Shown here: positions 1 to 9,060 of the stretch, piece after piece | How the letters are laid out: the number at the start of each line of letters is the position of its first letter | Position numbering within the stretch: the first letter of the stretch is position 1 | Origin: Acidimicrobiia bacterium | Lineage (GTDB): Bacteria > Acidobacteriota > Vicinamibacteria > Vicinamibacterales > UBA2999 | DNA length: 44,322 nucleotides | NCBI GenBank assembly: GCA_016871375.1 | Contig: VFYY01000010.1 | Location: 1 to 44,322, forward strand | Direction: 5' to 3' | Translations under genes and position numbers: made by a program | Notes under the pieces: generated by a model | The model's database searches: none | What the model was told of the DNA's origin: nothing | Seen by the model: the letters and a program-made list of their open reading frames with translations, nothing else

Positions 1-27
1 CGGACACTACGACGTTTCAGAAACCGC
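1..27. repeat. Partial copy of the dispersed inverted-repeat element found whole at 36787-36906
   Basis: These 27 bases match exactly the outer part of the right arm of the element at 36879-36905. The rest of the element would lie before the window. Similarity stops a few bases further in, so this is the end of a second copy. No coding sequence is recognised in 1-132 apart from this repeat. Confidence 0.75.
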
Positions 28-132
28 GCTAGCCGGGTCCGTGCCGCGATGGATCGCGTCGCGTCACGGAACCCGGCCTACGTACGTGGGGCGGGTCCCG
101 CTGAGCGCGACGGCGATGCGAAGCGGACCCGC

Positions 133-612
133 CTATTCCGTGAGCAGCTGGCGGTCGATCTGGTACTCGCCGATCTTCACCCAGGTGCGCGAGCCGTGCT
201 TGCCGTAGATCTCGACCTTCGCGTCCACGAACTCGCGGTTCTGCAGCATCTGCACGCGCGGCTGCGTGCCGGTGTAGCCGAGCGGTGAGCGGAGGACGAG
301 CGCGTTGCCGGTGGCGCCGGCCGCGAGCCCGGTGCGGTCGATGGCGTTGATGAAGTGCTCGCCCCACGACTCCTGCTCCCCCACGCGGCGGAACACGGCG
401 TTGAGCTGCACGCTGGAAATGTCCTCGGGGGAGATGTTCTTCAGGCGGAAGGTCGCGCTCGGGACCAGCTTGTTCTTGCCGGCCTCGACGATGCCCGCGT
501 CGTACCAGCCGGTGCGGACGTCGGTGATCTGCAGGTCCTTCTCGACCTCGCGGGCCTGACACCCGGCCGCCAGCAGGACGGCCAGGAGCGGAAGAGCCAG
601 ACGGCGTCTCAT
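133..612 (-). CDS. Small lipoprotein, YcfL/DUF1425-like
   Basis: A 159-residue predicted lipoprotein of unknown role. It starts with a charged stretch, a hydrophobic segment and a lipobox (LLAAGC), so it should be lipid-anchored on the outside of the inner membrane or in the outer membrane. The mature part looks like one beta-sandwich domain (ATFRLKNIS, VQLNAVFRR, RVQMLQNREF) and resembles the YcfL/DUF1425 family; that assignment is by eye. The ATG at 612 is preferred to an in-frame start at 630 because it leaves a normal signal peptide. A TACAAT box lies 6 bases upstream of this ATG, so the message may be nearly leaderless. It is the last gene of the minus-strand run after the sigma factor, anti-sigma factor and secreted protein, separated from them by a 100-base repeat-filled gap. 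Confidence 0.8.
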   Translation of the reverse strand: MRRRLALPLLAVLLAAGCQAREVEKDLQITDVRTGWYDAGIVEAGKNKLVPSATFRLKNISPEDISSVQLNAVFRRVGEQESWGEHFINAIDRTGLAAGATGNALVLRSPLGYTGTQPRVQMLQNREFVDAKVEIYGKHGSRTWVKIGEYQIDRQLLTE

Positions 613-630
613 GCTCGAATTGTAAGACAC

Positions 631-732
631 CGTTCCACGTTCCCGGTTCCCGGTTCCAGGTTCCTGTTCGTGGTTCGTTGAACCCGGAACACGGAACCTG
701 GAACGCGGAACTTCAGAATTCCTGAACTTCCA
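631..732. repeat. Cluster of 'ggttcc' repeats with inverted halves, ending in a near-palindrome
   Basis: The gap between two minus-strand genes is filled by iterated ggttcc/ttcccgg units. The first half (631-665) is inverted relative to the second half (680-712, ggaacc units), so the transcript could fold into a long hairpin. A further near-palindrome at 708-732 (ggaacttcag / ctgaacttcc arms, one mismatch) contains the stop codon of the upstream gene at 713-715. The same ggttccaggt motif appears inside the xerC reading frame at 11911-11944. Confidence 0.7.
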
Positions 733-1558
733 CGCGCGCGCGGGTTTCCTCGAGCGTCAGGCGGCCGGCGCGGTGGGCGGTCAGATCGCTTCCCTTGATG
801 CGCAGGAGGATCGTCATCACCTCCGGGTCGCTCTGGGTCAACGGGTTCGTGGGCTCGTTGTCGCGGGCGGCGACGGTCAGCCACTCGTTCGGGCCGACGC
901 TGAGCGCGCCGCTGTACTGGATCATCGCGTCGACGAGCGCGGTCTTCACTTCTTCCGTGTAGAGCTCGCTCGGATCCGGCAGCGGCGCCGGGTCCTGGGC
1001 GGCAGCGGCCGCGGCGGCCACGGGTGCGCCAGGCGCGGTCAACGCCGCCGCCTCGACGCGCCCCGGCTCGGGCTGCGACGCGGCGGCCGGCGGCACGGGG
1101 CCGATGCCGCGCTGGATGCGCTGGAGCGTGCGTTCGAGCTCGGTGCGCATGCGCGCGTCCTGGACCGACTGCACGTAGCGGCGCATCTGCGCGAGGTCGC
1201 TCGCCAGCCTGCGCCCGGTGTCGTTCATGGTCTGGATCGTCCACGCCATGCTCGGCCGCAGTCCGGGCACCTGCACGGCGAAGAAGACGCCGTAGCCGTC
1301 GAGCCGGAAGCCGTGCACCTGCGGGAACCCGCCCTGGAGCAGCGCATCGTCGGGCATCACCTCGCGCACGCGGCGGCGCAGGTTGTTGACGCCGTTCTGC
1401 ACCGCGCGCACGAGCACGCCCTCCATCATCGAAACCTGCTCGCGTGCCTGCCGCGCCTGCGGGCTGTCGGCGCCCGGCGCGGCCTGCGCGGCGATCCGCT
1501 CGGATGCCGCCGCAGCCAGCCCGACGACAATCGCGACGACGAGAATCGACCCCTTCAT
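713..1558 (-). CDS. Secreted protein of unknown function
   Basis: A 281-residue protein with an N-terminal signal peptide (MKGSILVVAIVVGLAAAASE, then RIAAQ), so probably periplasmic. No known enzyme motif was recognised. Visible features are a segment around residues 75-110 (QVHGFRLDGYGVFFAVQVPG) that looks like a compact beta domain, then a helical stretch rich in Arg and Glu (residues 115-155), an Ala/Pro-rich linker, and a C-terminal region with PSELYTEEVKTALVDAMIQYS. The ATG at 1558 has a good ribosome-binding site (GGGGAG about 8 bases upstream). It lies 15 bases after the anti-sigma gene, so it is likely co-transcribed and under the same ECF sigma factor. The stop codon sits inside a near-palindrome. 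Confidence 0.75.
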   Translation of the reverse strand: MKGSILVVAIVVGLAAAASERIAAQAAPGADSPQARQAREQVSMMEGVLVRAVQNGVNNLRRRVREVMPDDALLQGGFPQVHGFRLDGYGVFFAVQVPGLRPSMAWTIQTMNDTGRRLASDLAQMRRYVQSVQDARMRTELERTLQRIQRGIGPVPPAAASQPEPGRVEAAALTAPGAPVAAAAAAAQDPAPLPDPSELYTEEVKTALVDAMIQYSGALSVGPNEWLTVAARDNEPTNPLTQSDPEVMTILLRIKGSDLTAHRAGRLTLEETRARVEVQEF

Positions 1559-1573
1559 CTCTCTGTTTCTCCC

Positions 1574-2356
1574 CTATCGAGCCTGTTGAGACGCGCGAAT
1601 GAGGTAGTTGAGCATGTCGCGCTGCTCGCGCACCTGGGCGCCGGTGACGCCCTCGATCTGCCGGAAGCTGCCCTGGATCTGCGCGAGGTCCATGCGGCGC
1701 TGCGTGTCCACGTCGCGCATCACCTGGGTCACGCGCAGCGCGAGCTCGCGCTGCTGCCGCTGCTCGCTCTCCTCGATGAGCGCGCGCACGCGGGCGAGGA
1801 CCTGTCCATCGGACCCCTCTGCGGGCGCGGCGCTCGCCGCCGACGCGTTCGTTGCCGACACGGTGCGCATCTGCGCCATCTCGGCGCGCAGGCGGCGCTC
1901 GAGGGCGGCGAGGTCGTCCGCCGAGACGGCGCGCACGGGCGCCGTCGCCGCAGCGGGCGCCGACGCCACGGTCCCCTCCGCCGGGGCGGCCGGCGTATCG
2001 GTTCCCTGCGTGATCCCGAGCGCGAGCCCGGCGCCGAACAGGACGACGGCGGCTGCCGCCTGCGCCCATGCCGGCAGCGGCTGGCGCCACCAGACCCAAG
2101 GCGCAGGGCCTCGGGCCTCAGTCTGAGGCCCTGGGCCTGAGGCCTGAGCCCTGACGATGGCGAAGCCAAGTTCCGTTTCAGGAGGCGCCCAGGAGGACAG
2201 GCTCAGGCGCGTCGAGCGCAGCGCCGCGACTTCCGCGGCGCAGGCGCCGCACACGGAGAGATGCGCGTCGATGGCGCGCCGCTCGTCCAGCTCACACTCG
2301 TCATACAGGTAGCCGACGAGCGCGGCGTTGTCCCCACACTGAAAGGTCTCACTCAT
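1574..2356 (-). CDS. Membrane anti-sigma factor with zf-HC2 domain
   Basis: A 260-residue protein that should hold the sigma factor encoded just upstream inactive at the membrane. The N-terminal zinc-binding anti-sigma motif is clear (H32-x3-C36-x2-C39). After a linker there is one membrane segment at about residues 98-116 (AAAAVVLFGAGLALGI). The rest is a long, Glu/Arg-rich, probably coiled-coil region (about 150-255) that would lie outside. The usual arrangement of zf-HC2 anti-sigma factors is a cytoplasmic zinc domain binding the sigma factor. The linker before the membrane segment (residues about 68-85, ASGPGPQTEARG) is encoded by a palindromic repeat, an apparent in-frame insertion. Start codon ATG at 2356, 17 bases after the sigma gene. 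Confidence 0.88.
   Translation of the reverse strand: MSETFQCGDNAALVGYLYDECELDERRAIDAHLSVCGACAAEVAALRSTRLSLSSWAPPETELGFAIVRAQASGPGPQTEARGPAPWVWWRQPLPAWAQAAAAVVLFGAGLALGITQGTDTPAAPAEGTVASAPAAATAPVRAVSADDLAALERRLRAEMAQMRTVSATNASAASAAPAEGSDGQVLARVRALIEESEQRQQRELALRVTQVMRDVDTQRRMDLAQIQGSFRQIEGVTGAQVREQRDMLNYLIRASQQAR
2105..2152. repeat. In-frame palindromic repeat inside the anti-sigma gene
   Basis: A run of gcctcaggcc-type units within the coding sequence. Its core, 2113-2131, is a perfect palindrome (gggcctca, 3-base loop, tgaggccc). It is translated as a Gly/Pro linker between the zinc domain and the membrane segment, a place that tolerates extra residues. Confidence 0.65.
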
Positions 2357-2358
2357 AC

Positions 2359-2404
2359 GGCGTTCCTTGATGTCTACCGGAACGCCTTCAAGGCGTTCCT
2401 TGAT
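2359..2404. repeat. Palindrome and 13-base direct repeat at the sigma / anti-sigma junction
   Basis: 2379-2399 is a perfect palindrome (ggaacgcctt, one base, aaggcgttcc). It encodes the last residues of the sigma factor (NALKAF). The 13-mer ggcgttccttgat occurs at 2359-2371 and again at 2392-2404. The hairpin lies between the two genes of the operon and could adjust the ratio of sigma to anti-sigma. Confidence 0.7.
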
Positions 2405-2976
2405 TGCGGCGCCATGCGCCCGTTCTTCTCGAGATGCCGCCGCAGCACGCTCAGGCCCTGATAGAGCCGGGTCTTCACCGTGCTGAGCGGAACGCCCTGG
2501 AGATCGGCGATCTCCTGGAACGTCAGCCCGTGGTACTCCTTCAGGATGATGGCGGTCCGCTGTTCCTCGGGCAGTACCTTCATGGCTTCCTCGACGATCC
2601 CGCTCAACTCCTGTCGGGCGACCAGATCCTCGATCGACTCGGCCGGTTCGGTCTGCGCCGCAAGCTCCGTCGGGTCAACGCCTTCCGGGATCTCCACCAC
2701 CGGCGCGCGGCGCTGGCGGCGGATCCAGTCGCGGCACAGGTTCAGCGCGATCCGGTACAGCCACGACGAGAACTTCGCCTGCCCCTTGAACCCGGGAAGC
2801 GCGCGATACGCGCGGAGGAAGGCTTCCTGGCAAACGTCCCGCGCGTCCTCCTCGCGGCCGATGACGCGGTAGGCGAGGGCATAGATGGGCCGCTCCCATC
2901 GGAGGATGAGCTGGTTGAAGCTGTCGACATCACCGCCCTGGGAGCGGGAGACGAGCTCCTCGTCGCTAACCGTCAT
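2374..2976 (-). CDS. ECF-type RNA polymerase sigma factor
   Basis: A 200-residue sigma-70 family factor of the extracytoplasmic-function type, which would direct RNA polymerase to a stress or envelope regulon. Region 2 is visible at about residues 20-90 (FNQLILRWERPIYALAYRV; DVCQEAFLRAYRALPGF; FSSWLYRIALNLCRDWIRR). Region 4 is at about 135-190 (LPEEQRTAIILKEYHGL, FQEIADLQGVPLSTVKTRL). The length is typical. The next gene encodes a zf-HC2 anti-sigma factor, the standard partner. The C-terminal residues RNALKAFR are encoded by a palindromic repeat. ATG start at 2976; the operon is divergent from the regulator gene at 3114. Confidence 0.93.
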   Translation of the reverse strand: MTVSDEELVSRSQGGDVDSFNQLILRWERPIYALAYRVIGREEDARDVCQEAFLRAYRALPGFKGQAKFSSWLYRIALNLCRDWIRRQRRAPVVEIPEGVDPTELAAQTEPAESIEDLVARQELSGIVEEAMKVLPEEQRTAIILKEYHGLTFQEIADLQGVPLSTVKTRLYQGLSVLRRHLEKNGRMAPQSRNALKAFR

Positions 2977-3113
2977 TGCGGAACCTGGAGGCCTCCGGTT
3001 CGTTCACCAGATAGGACGGCGACGCCCGGCAGATGGCCTTCCACCTGCCATGATACGACGTAAGTTCCGGCCCCTCTGGAAGTTAGGCGGTTGGACAGCG
3101 AAAGCGTTAGAAT

Positions 3114-3725
3114 GTGCAGGACTTGTCCCGTAATCTCCCGACCGACGAAGTCTTTCTGACGACGGAAGAGGTGCTGGAGTACCTCCAGGTGAACCTCCGT
3201 ACGGTGTACCGCCTCATCAAGGCGGGAAAGATTCCCGCTGTACGCGTCGGCCGGCAGTGGCGGTTCCGCAAGCGTGACATCGACGCGTGGCTCGACAGCC
3301 AGCGCACGCAGGGCGGCGGAGGCGCCACCGCAGCGGCCGCGCCGGCGCGGCACGGCCGCGCGCGCATCCTCGTCGTCGACGACGAGGCGAGCATCCGCGA
3401 CCTGCTGTCGAAGACGCTCGCGCTGGCGGAGTACGAGGTGGACACCGCGTCGGACGCGAGCGCCGCGCTCGACCGCGTGCGCGGCACCGCGTACGATCTG
3501 CTCATCGCCGACATCAAGATGCCGGGCATGGACGGGCTGACGCTCATTCGCCAGGTGAAGCGGATGCGCTCGGACCTGCCCGTGATCATCATCACCGGCT
3601 ACTCCACCGAGTCCAGCGCCATCGAGGCGGTGAACCTCGGTGTCGCGGGGTACCTGACCAAGCCGTTCCGGGTTCCGCAAGTGCTCGCCGCGGCCGCCAA
3701 AGCACTGGGCGCCTCTGCCGCGTAA
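3114..3725 (+). CDS. Excisionase-type HTH fused to a response-regulator receiver domain
   Basis: A 203-residue protein in which a DNA-binding domain precedes a receiver domain, the reverse of the usual order. Residues 12-65 are a MerR/excisionase-type winged helix (FLTTEEVLEYLQVNLRTVYR, then VGRQWRFRKRDIDAWL). A Gly/Ala linker (66-82) follows. Residues 83-200 are a full receiver domain with acidic pair D89/D90, phospho-acceptor D133 (LLIADIKMPGMDG) and K183. It is probably phosphorylated by a histidine kinase, possibly the one at 5860; pairing is inference. The GTG at 3114 is used here. A TAGAAT box directly abuts it (3108-3113), so if that box is a -10 element the true start would be further in, for example TTG at 3123. 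Its stop codon directly precedes the ABC-F start. Confidence 0.85.
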   Translation: MQDLSRNLPTDEVFLTTEEVLEYLQVNLRTVYRLIKAGKIPAVRVGRQWRFRKRDIDAWLDSQRTQGGGGATAAAAPARHGRARILVVDDEASIRDLLSKTLALAEYEVDTASDASAALDRVRGTAYDLLIADIKMPGMDGLTLIRQVKRMRSDLPVIIITGYSTESSAIEAVNLGVAGYLTKPFRVPQVLAAAAKALGASAA

Positions 3726-5675
3726 TTGATCCAGCTTTCAGAACTCACGAAATCGTACGGCGACCGCAACCTGCTCGATCACGTCACGTGGCAGATCGAC
3801 GACGGGGACCGTGTGGGCCTGTGCGGGCCGAACGGCGCGGGCAAGACGACGCTGCTGAAGATGCTGGCCGGGCTCGAGGAGCCGGACGGCGGCGGCATCA
3901 TCAGGCCGGCGGACCTGACGATCGGCTACCTGCCGCAGGACGGCCTGACCCACTCGGGCCGTACGGTGTTCGAGGAGGCGGCGAGCGCCTTCCGGCCGCT
4001 GCTGGACATGAAAGCGGAGATGCACGACATCGAGCATCGCCTCGGCGACACGTCGGTGCCGCAGGCCGAGCACGACGCGATGCTCGTCCGCTACAGCGAG
4101 CTGCAGGACCGCTTCCGCCTGGCGGACGGCTACAGCATGGACCTGCGGATCGCCAGCGTGCTGCGCGGGCTCGGCTTCAGCCAGGACGACGCGGCGCGTC
4201 CGGCGGAGACGTTCTCGGGCGGATGGCAGATGCGCATCGCGCTCGCCAAGCTCCTGCTCGGGCGCCCGAACCTGCTGCTGCTGGACGAGCCGACCAACCA
4301 CCTCGATCTCGAGGCGCGCAACTGGCTCGAGGAGTACCTCGCCGGCTACCCCTACGCGGTGATTCTCGTCTCGCACGACCGGTATTTCCTGGACACGGTC
4401 GTGACGCGCATCACGGATCTGAACCTGCGCCGGCTGACCGACTACGTCGGCAACTACAGCACGTACGTCGAGCAGCGCGACGCGATGCTCGACCGCCTGC
4501 GCCAGATGAAGAAGGAGCAGGACGAGGAGACCGCGCGCATCAAGATGTTCATCGACCGGTTCCGCTACCAGGCGACGAAGGCGGCGCAGGTGCAGAGCCG
4601 CATCAAGCTCCTCGAGAAGGTCGTGCCCATCGAGGTGCCGCCCGAGCGCAAGCGCATTCACTTCACGTTCCCCGCGTGCGCCAGGAGCGGGCGGACGGTG
4701 CTCGAGGCGAAGCACGCGCGCAAGGCCTACGGCGCGCTCACGGTGTTCCGCGACCTGAACCTGCACATCGAGCGCGGCGACCGCATCGCGCTCGTCGGCC
4801 CGAACGGCGCGGGCAAGTCCACGCTGATGCGCATGCTCTCGGGCGAAGAGGCGCCCGACAGCGGCACGCGCGCGGTCGGCCATCAGGTCGTCATGCAGTA
4901 CTTCGCGCAGGACGAGGCCACGCGCCTCGATCCCGCGCTCACCGTCTACGAGACGCTCGAGGTCGGCTCCTCCACCGACATGGTGCCGGCGATTCGCAAC
5001 ATCCTCGGCGGCTTCCTCTTCTCGGGCGACGACGTCCACAAGAAGGCGGGGGTGCTGTCAGGGGGCGAGCGCACGCGGCTGGCCGTGGCGCGCATGCTGC
5101 TGCGTCCGTCGAATACGCTGCTGCTGGACGAGCCGACGAACCACCTCGACCTCGACTCGAAGGACGTCCTCCTCGAGGCGCTCGAAGACTACGGCGGCAC
5201 GCTCGTCATCGTCTCGCACGACCGCTACTTCGTCGAACGGCTCGCGACGAAGATCATCGAGATCGGCCACGGGGAAGGGATCGTCTATCCGGGCACCTAC
5301 ACGGAATTCCTGTGGCACAAGGAGCATCCGCAGGAACCTGTCAAAGCCCACATCCCAAAGCCCACATCCCAGGCTCCAAAGGCGCCCACGCCCGATCGCT
5401 CCCGTGAAGAACGCAAGCGGGAGGATGCCGAGCGGAAAAAGAGACAGCGCGCGGCGGATTCGCTGCAGCGCCGCATCAGCGATCTCGAGGGGCGGATCGC
5501 CGAGAAGGAAGCGCAGGTGAAGGAGCTCGAGGCGCAGATGGCGGCACCCGGGTTCTACGACGATCGCGACGCCGCGAAGGCCGCCGCCGACCGGCACCAG
5601 GCGCTCATGTGGGAGGTCGGCGACCTCATCTCGCAGTGGGAAGGCCTCCAGGAACACGCCGCCTCCGAATCGTAA
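3726..5675 (+). CDS. ABC-F family ATP-binding protein (Uup/EttA-like)
   Basis: A 649-residue soluble protein with two ABC ATPase domains and no membrane segments, as in the ABC-F group that acts on ribosomes. Domain 1: Walker A GPNGAGKTT at 34-42, signature FSGGWQMR, Walker B LLLLDEPTNHLD. The linker (about 250-320) is helical and charged (QMKKEQDEETARIKMFIDRF). Domain 2: GPNGAGKST, LSGGERTR, LLLDEPTNHLD. The C-terminal 90 residues are a coiled coil (DLEGRIAEKEAQVKELEAQM), as in Uup-like proteins. It begins with TTG immediately after the preceding stop codon, so translation is probably coupled. Residues about 540-548 (KAHIPKPTS), between domain 2 and the coiled coil, come from a tandem 14-base repeat. 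The specific role (ribosome rescue, resistance or other) cannot be told. Confidence 0.9.
   Translation: MIQLSELTKSYGDRNLLDHVTWQIDDGDRVGLCGPNGAGKTTLLKMLAGLEEPDGGGIIRPADLTIGYLPQDGLTHSGRTVFEEAASAFRPLLDMKAEMHDIEHRLGDTSVPQAEHDAMLVRYSELQDRFRLADGYSMDLRIASVLRGLGFSQDDAARPAETFSGGWQMRIALAKLLLGRPNLLLLDEPTNHLDLEARNWLEEYLAGYPYAVILVSHDRYFLDTVVTRITDLNLRRLTDYVGNYSTYVEQRDAMLDRLRQMKKEQDEETARIKMFIDRFRYQATKAAQVQSRIKLLEKVVPIEVPPERKRIHFTFPACARSGRTVLEAKHARKAYGALTVFRDLNLHIERGDRIALVGPNGAGKSTLMRMLSGEEAPDSGTRAVGHQVVMQYFAQDEATRLDPALTVYETLEVGSSTDMVPAIRNILGGFLFSGDDVHKKAGVLSGGERTRLAVARMLLRPSNTLLLDEPTNHLDLDSKDVLLEALEDYGGTLVIVSHDRYFVERLATKIIEIGHGEGIVYPGTYTEFLWHKEHPQEPVKAHIPKPTSQAPKAPTPDRSREERKREDAERKKRQRAADSLQRRISDLEGRIAEKEAQVKELEAQMAAPGFYDDRDAAKAAADRHQALMWEVGDLISQWEGLQEHAASES
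5343..5370. repeat. Two tandem 14-base units inside the ABC-F gene
   Basis: The unit aaagcccacatccc occurs twice, head to tail (5343-5356 and 5357-5370), and is followed by related sequence. Because 14 is not a multiple of 3, the copies are read in different frames. They lie in the linker between the second ATPase domain and the C-terminal coiled coil. Confidence 0.75.
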
Positions 5676-5859
5676 GTAGACCCCTTTCCGGCACACCAAA
5701 ACTGCGCTAGAATTACAGAAGTGTAAGTTCTGGCGTGCGGCCGATACACAACGAAACGCCGCATTTCCAGTCATTTATGCGCTCATCCAGGACGGTGCGG
5801 GCGGGCATGGGCTTTGCCCTCTCGACCGTGGCTTGCGGAGCTCCCCACACACGCTTTCG

Positions 5860-7029
5860 ATGAAGAAACCGCGTCGCGTTCCCGTCCGCCGGCGGTCGAG
5901 CGCGCGGCCTGCGGCTCGTCCCGCGCGGCGGCCCGCGGGCACGGCGTCGCGGAACCGCGTGATCGATGAGGCGTTCTTCCGCCACATCGTCGCCGGCATG
6001 CGCAACGGGGTGCTGGCGTATCGCCGTGACGGGTCGCTCGCGCTCATCAACGACGAGGCGTATCGCATCTTCGGCGTGACGGCGACGGACGCGGACCTGG
6101 GGCGTCCGATCGCCGACGTGCTGCGCGATCACCCCGAGGTCGTGCGGGTGCTCGTGAGCGTGTTCGACCTGCACATGCTGCCCAACCGCGCGGAGCTGCG
6201 GCTGCGGCCGTCGGGCAAGGTGATCGGCTACACGATGGCGCTCGTCCGCGACGACGCGGGGACGGTCATCGGCGCGGCGATGTTCTTCAAGGACCTGACG
6301 CGCGTCGAGCAGCTCGAGGAACGCGAGCGGCTGCGCGATCGGCTGGCGGCGGTCGGCGAGATGGCGGCGGCGATTGCCCACGAGGTGAAGAACCCGCTCG
6401 CCGGCATCGAGGTGATGGCGGGTCTGCTGCGCCGCAAGATCGCGGACGCGCCCGAGGCGCACACGCTGCTGAGCGACATCATCACCGAGGCCAAGATGGC
6501 CAACGCCATCGTGCAGGAGGTGCTCGAGTTCGTGCGCCCGATTCGCCTGCAGGTGGAGAGAACGACGATCCGGCAGGCGGTGCACTCGGCGCTGCAGCTC
6601 GCCGACTCGAAGGCGCGGCGCGGACACATCGAGGTGGACGTGCGGGTGCCGGAGGCGCTGCCGGAGATTCGCGGAGACCAGCACCAGCTGGCGCAGCTCT
6701 TCACGAACCTGCTGACCAACGCCTACGAGGCGATGAACGGCAAGGGGCACGTGACGATCACCGCGTCCACCTCGCACGCGGACGACGGGGCCGAGGGCCG
6801 CGACGTGGTGATCGTCGAAGTGGCCGATCGAGGGCCCGGGATGCCGCGCGACATCGCCGAGCGGATCTTCGCGCCGTTTTTCACGACCAAGGCCCAGGGG
6901 TCCGGACTGGGGCTCGCCATCGTGCGCAAGATCGTCGACGCGCACGACGGCGGCATCGACCTGCGGACGACGCCCGGCGAGGGCACGATGATTCGCGTGA
7001 CGCTGCCGATTAGAGGAATCGAGGAATAG
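5860..7029 (+). CDS. PAS-domain sensor histidine kinase (NtrB-like)
   Basis: A 389-residue cytoplasmic histidine kinase. After a basic N-terminus (about 30 residues rich in Arg/Ala) comes a PAS domain (about 35-150; ILANGVL-like core MRNGVLAYRRDGSLALIND). The dimerisation/phospho-acceptor helix has the H-box AAIAHEVKNPLAGIEVM with His at about 174. The ATPase domain shows the N-box (LFTNLLTNAYEAM), G1 (VADRGPGMP), F-box (IFAPFFTTK) and G2 (GSGLGLAIV). There is no membrane segment, so it senses something inside the cell. It is 4 bases upstream of a sigma-54 response regulator, its obvious partner, as in NtrB/NtrC. The ATG at 5860 is preferred to TTG at 5833. The 184-base gap upstream holds a TAGAAT box at 5708-5713 with only a weak -35 (TTTCCG). 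Confidence 0.92.
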   Translation: MKKPRRVPVRRRSSARPAARPARRPAGTASRNRVIDEAFFRHIVAGMRNGVLAYRRDGSLALINDEAYRIFGVTATDADLGRPIADVLRDHPEVVRVLVSVFDLHMLPNRAELRLRPSGKVIGYTMALVRDDAGTVIGAAMFFKDLTRVEQLEERERLRDRLAAVGEMAAAIAHEVKNPLAGIEVMAGLLRRKIADAPEAHTLLSDIITEAKMANAIVQEVLEFVRPIRLQVERTTIRQAVHSALQLADSKARRGHIEVDVRVPEALPEIRGDQHQLAQLFTNLLTNAYEAMNGKGHVTITASTSHADDGAEGRDVVIVEVADRGPGMPRDIAERIFAPFFTTKAQGSGLGLAIVRKIVDAHDGGIDLRTTPGEGTMIRVTLPIRGIEE

Positions 7030-7033
7030 AACG

Positions 7034-8446
<1,413 letters not shown>

Positions 8447-8467
8447 GTGGTAGGTGGTAGGTGGTAG
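8447..8467. repeat. Three perfect gtggtag tandem units after the response-regulator gene
   Basis: Three head-to-tail heptamers occupy 8447-8467, followed by decayed units up to about 8484. The stop codon of the preceding gene (8444-8446) matches the end of the same unit, so the array begins at or within the stop codon. Confidence 0.75.
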
Positions 8468-8489
8468 GCGATAGCCGGTAGCGTGTAGG

Positions 8490-8513
8490 GGCCGACACTT
8501 CGGGTCGGCCTTT
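8490..8513 (+). terminator. Rho-independent-type terminator between convergent genes
   Basis: A stem ggccgac / gtcggcc (8490-8496 and 8504-8510) with a loop containing cttcgg is followed by ttt. It ends the plus-strand run before the convergent minus-strand gene at 8517. The T-run is short, so strength is uncertain. Confidence 0.55.
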
Positions 8514-8516
8514 CGC

Positions 8517-9056
8517 TCATCGGTCCCGCGTGACCGCCACTTTCAGCCGTCCGAACGACGTGCAGACGTCAGACCATGCTGCGACGTGCCGCTGAATCGT
8601 TTTCGAGATCAGCAGATCGATGTCCTCCGGCTTCAGATCCCGATCCAAGTAAGCGAGCACGGCACTCGCTGAAGACTGCGGCAATGACGGCTCACCCGAC
8701 GGGAAGTATCGAACGACCGCCTCGACGAAGTCCTTCTCCTCGTCGCCCAGTTCCTGGGCGGCCAGGCCGTCCGACACGCCGCGAGTCTTCTGGCGTACGG
8801 GCCCGAACTCGAGTCGCCTTTTCCTGAGAACGTCTCTCGCATTCTTCGCCCGGTCGATGAGCTCTATCTCTCCTCCCGTCCGAGGCGCTCCGAATACCCG
8901 CAGGTCTTCGAACATCTTGAGGTAGTCGCCGTGAATCAGCAGGAGCTCGTTGAACGTCGGTTCGAGGATTTTGTCGAACAGCTCCTTGCGAGCGACGACG
9001 CGCCCCTGCCGGATGGCGATCAGCCTCTCAATGATCTTCAGCAGGGCGTCGAGCAC
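8517..9056 (-). CDS. Protein of unknown function, co-transcribed with a phosphatase
   Basis: A 179-residue soluble protein that was not recognised. It is mostly helical and charged: LDALLKIIERLIAIRQG at the start, then FDKILEPTFNELLLIHGDYL, a middle stretch with NARDVLRKRRLEF, and a C-terminal part (DLLISKTIQRHVAAWSDV). No signal peptide, membrane segment or catalytic motif stands out. The GTG at 9056 is preferred over the upstream in-frame start at 9122 because the preceding gene ends at 9061 and the two would then be coupled with a 4-base gap. Base and codon use look slightly less GC-rich than the neighbours (several AT-rich codons), which may point to a more recent arrival together with the phosphatase gene. 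The function remains open. Confidence 0.65.
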   Translation of the reverse strand: MLDALLKIIERLIAIRQGRVVARKELFDKILEPTFNELLLIHGDYLKMFEDLRVFGAPRTGGEIELIDRAKNARDVLRKRRLEFGPVRQKTRGVSDGLAAQELGDEEKDFVEAVVRYFPSGEPSLPQSSASAVLAYLDRDLKPEDIDLLISKTIQRHVAAWSDVCTSFGRLKVAVTRDR

Positions 9057-9060
9057 GGCT

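Noticed and set aside
773-2140. Long plus-strand open frame opposite the sigma/anti-sigma operon
   Set aside because: His/Arg/Leu-rich shadow translation of high-GC coding sequence; real genes on the other strand have clear domains and ribosome-binding sites.
3114-3300. Phage excisionase
   Set aside because: The excisionase-type HTH is fused to a full receiver domain and there is no phage context.
8447-8484. Possible CRISPR or attachment site after the response-regulator gene
   Set aside because: Simple 7-base tandem units with no spacers, no integrase gene and no element boundary nearby.
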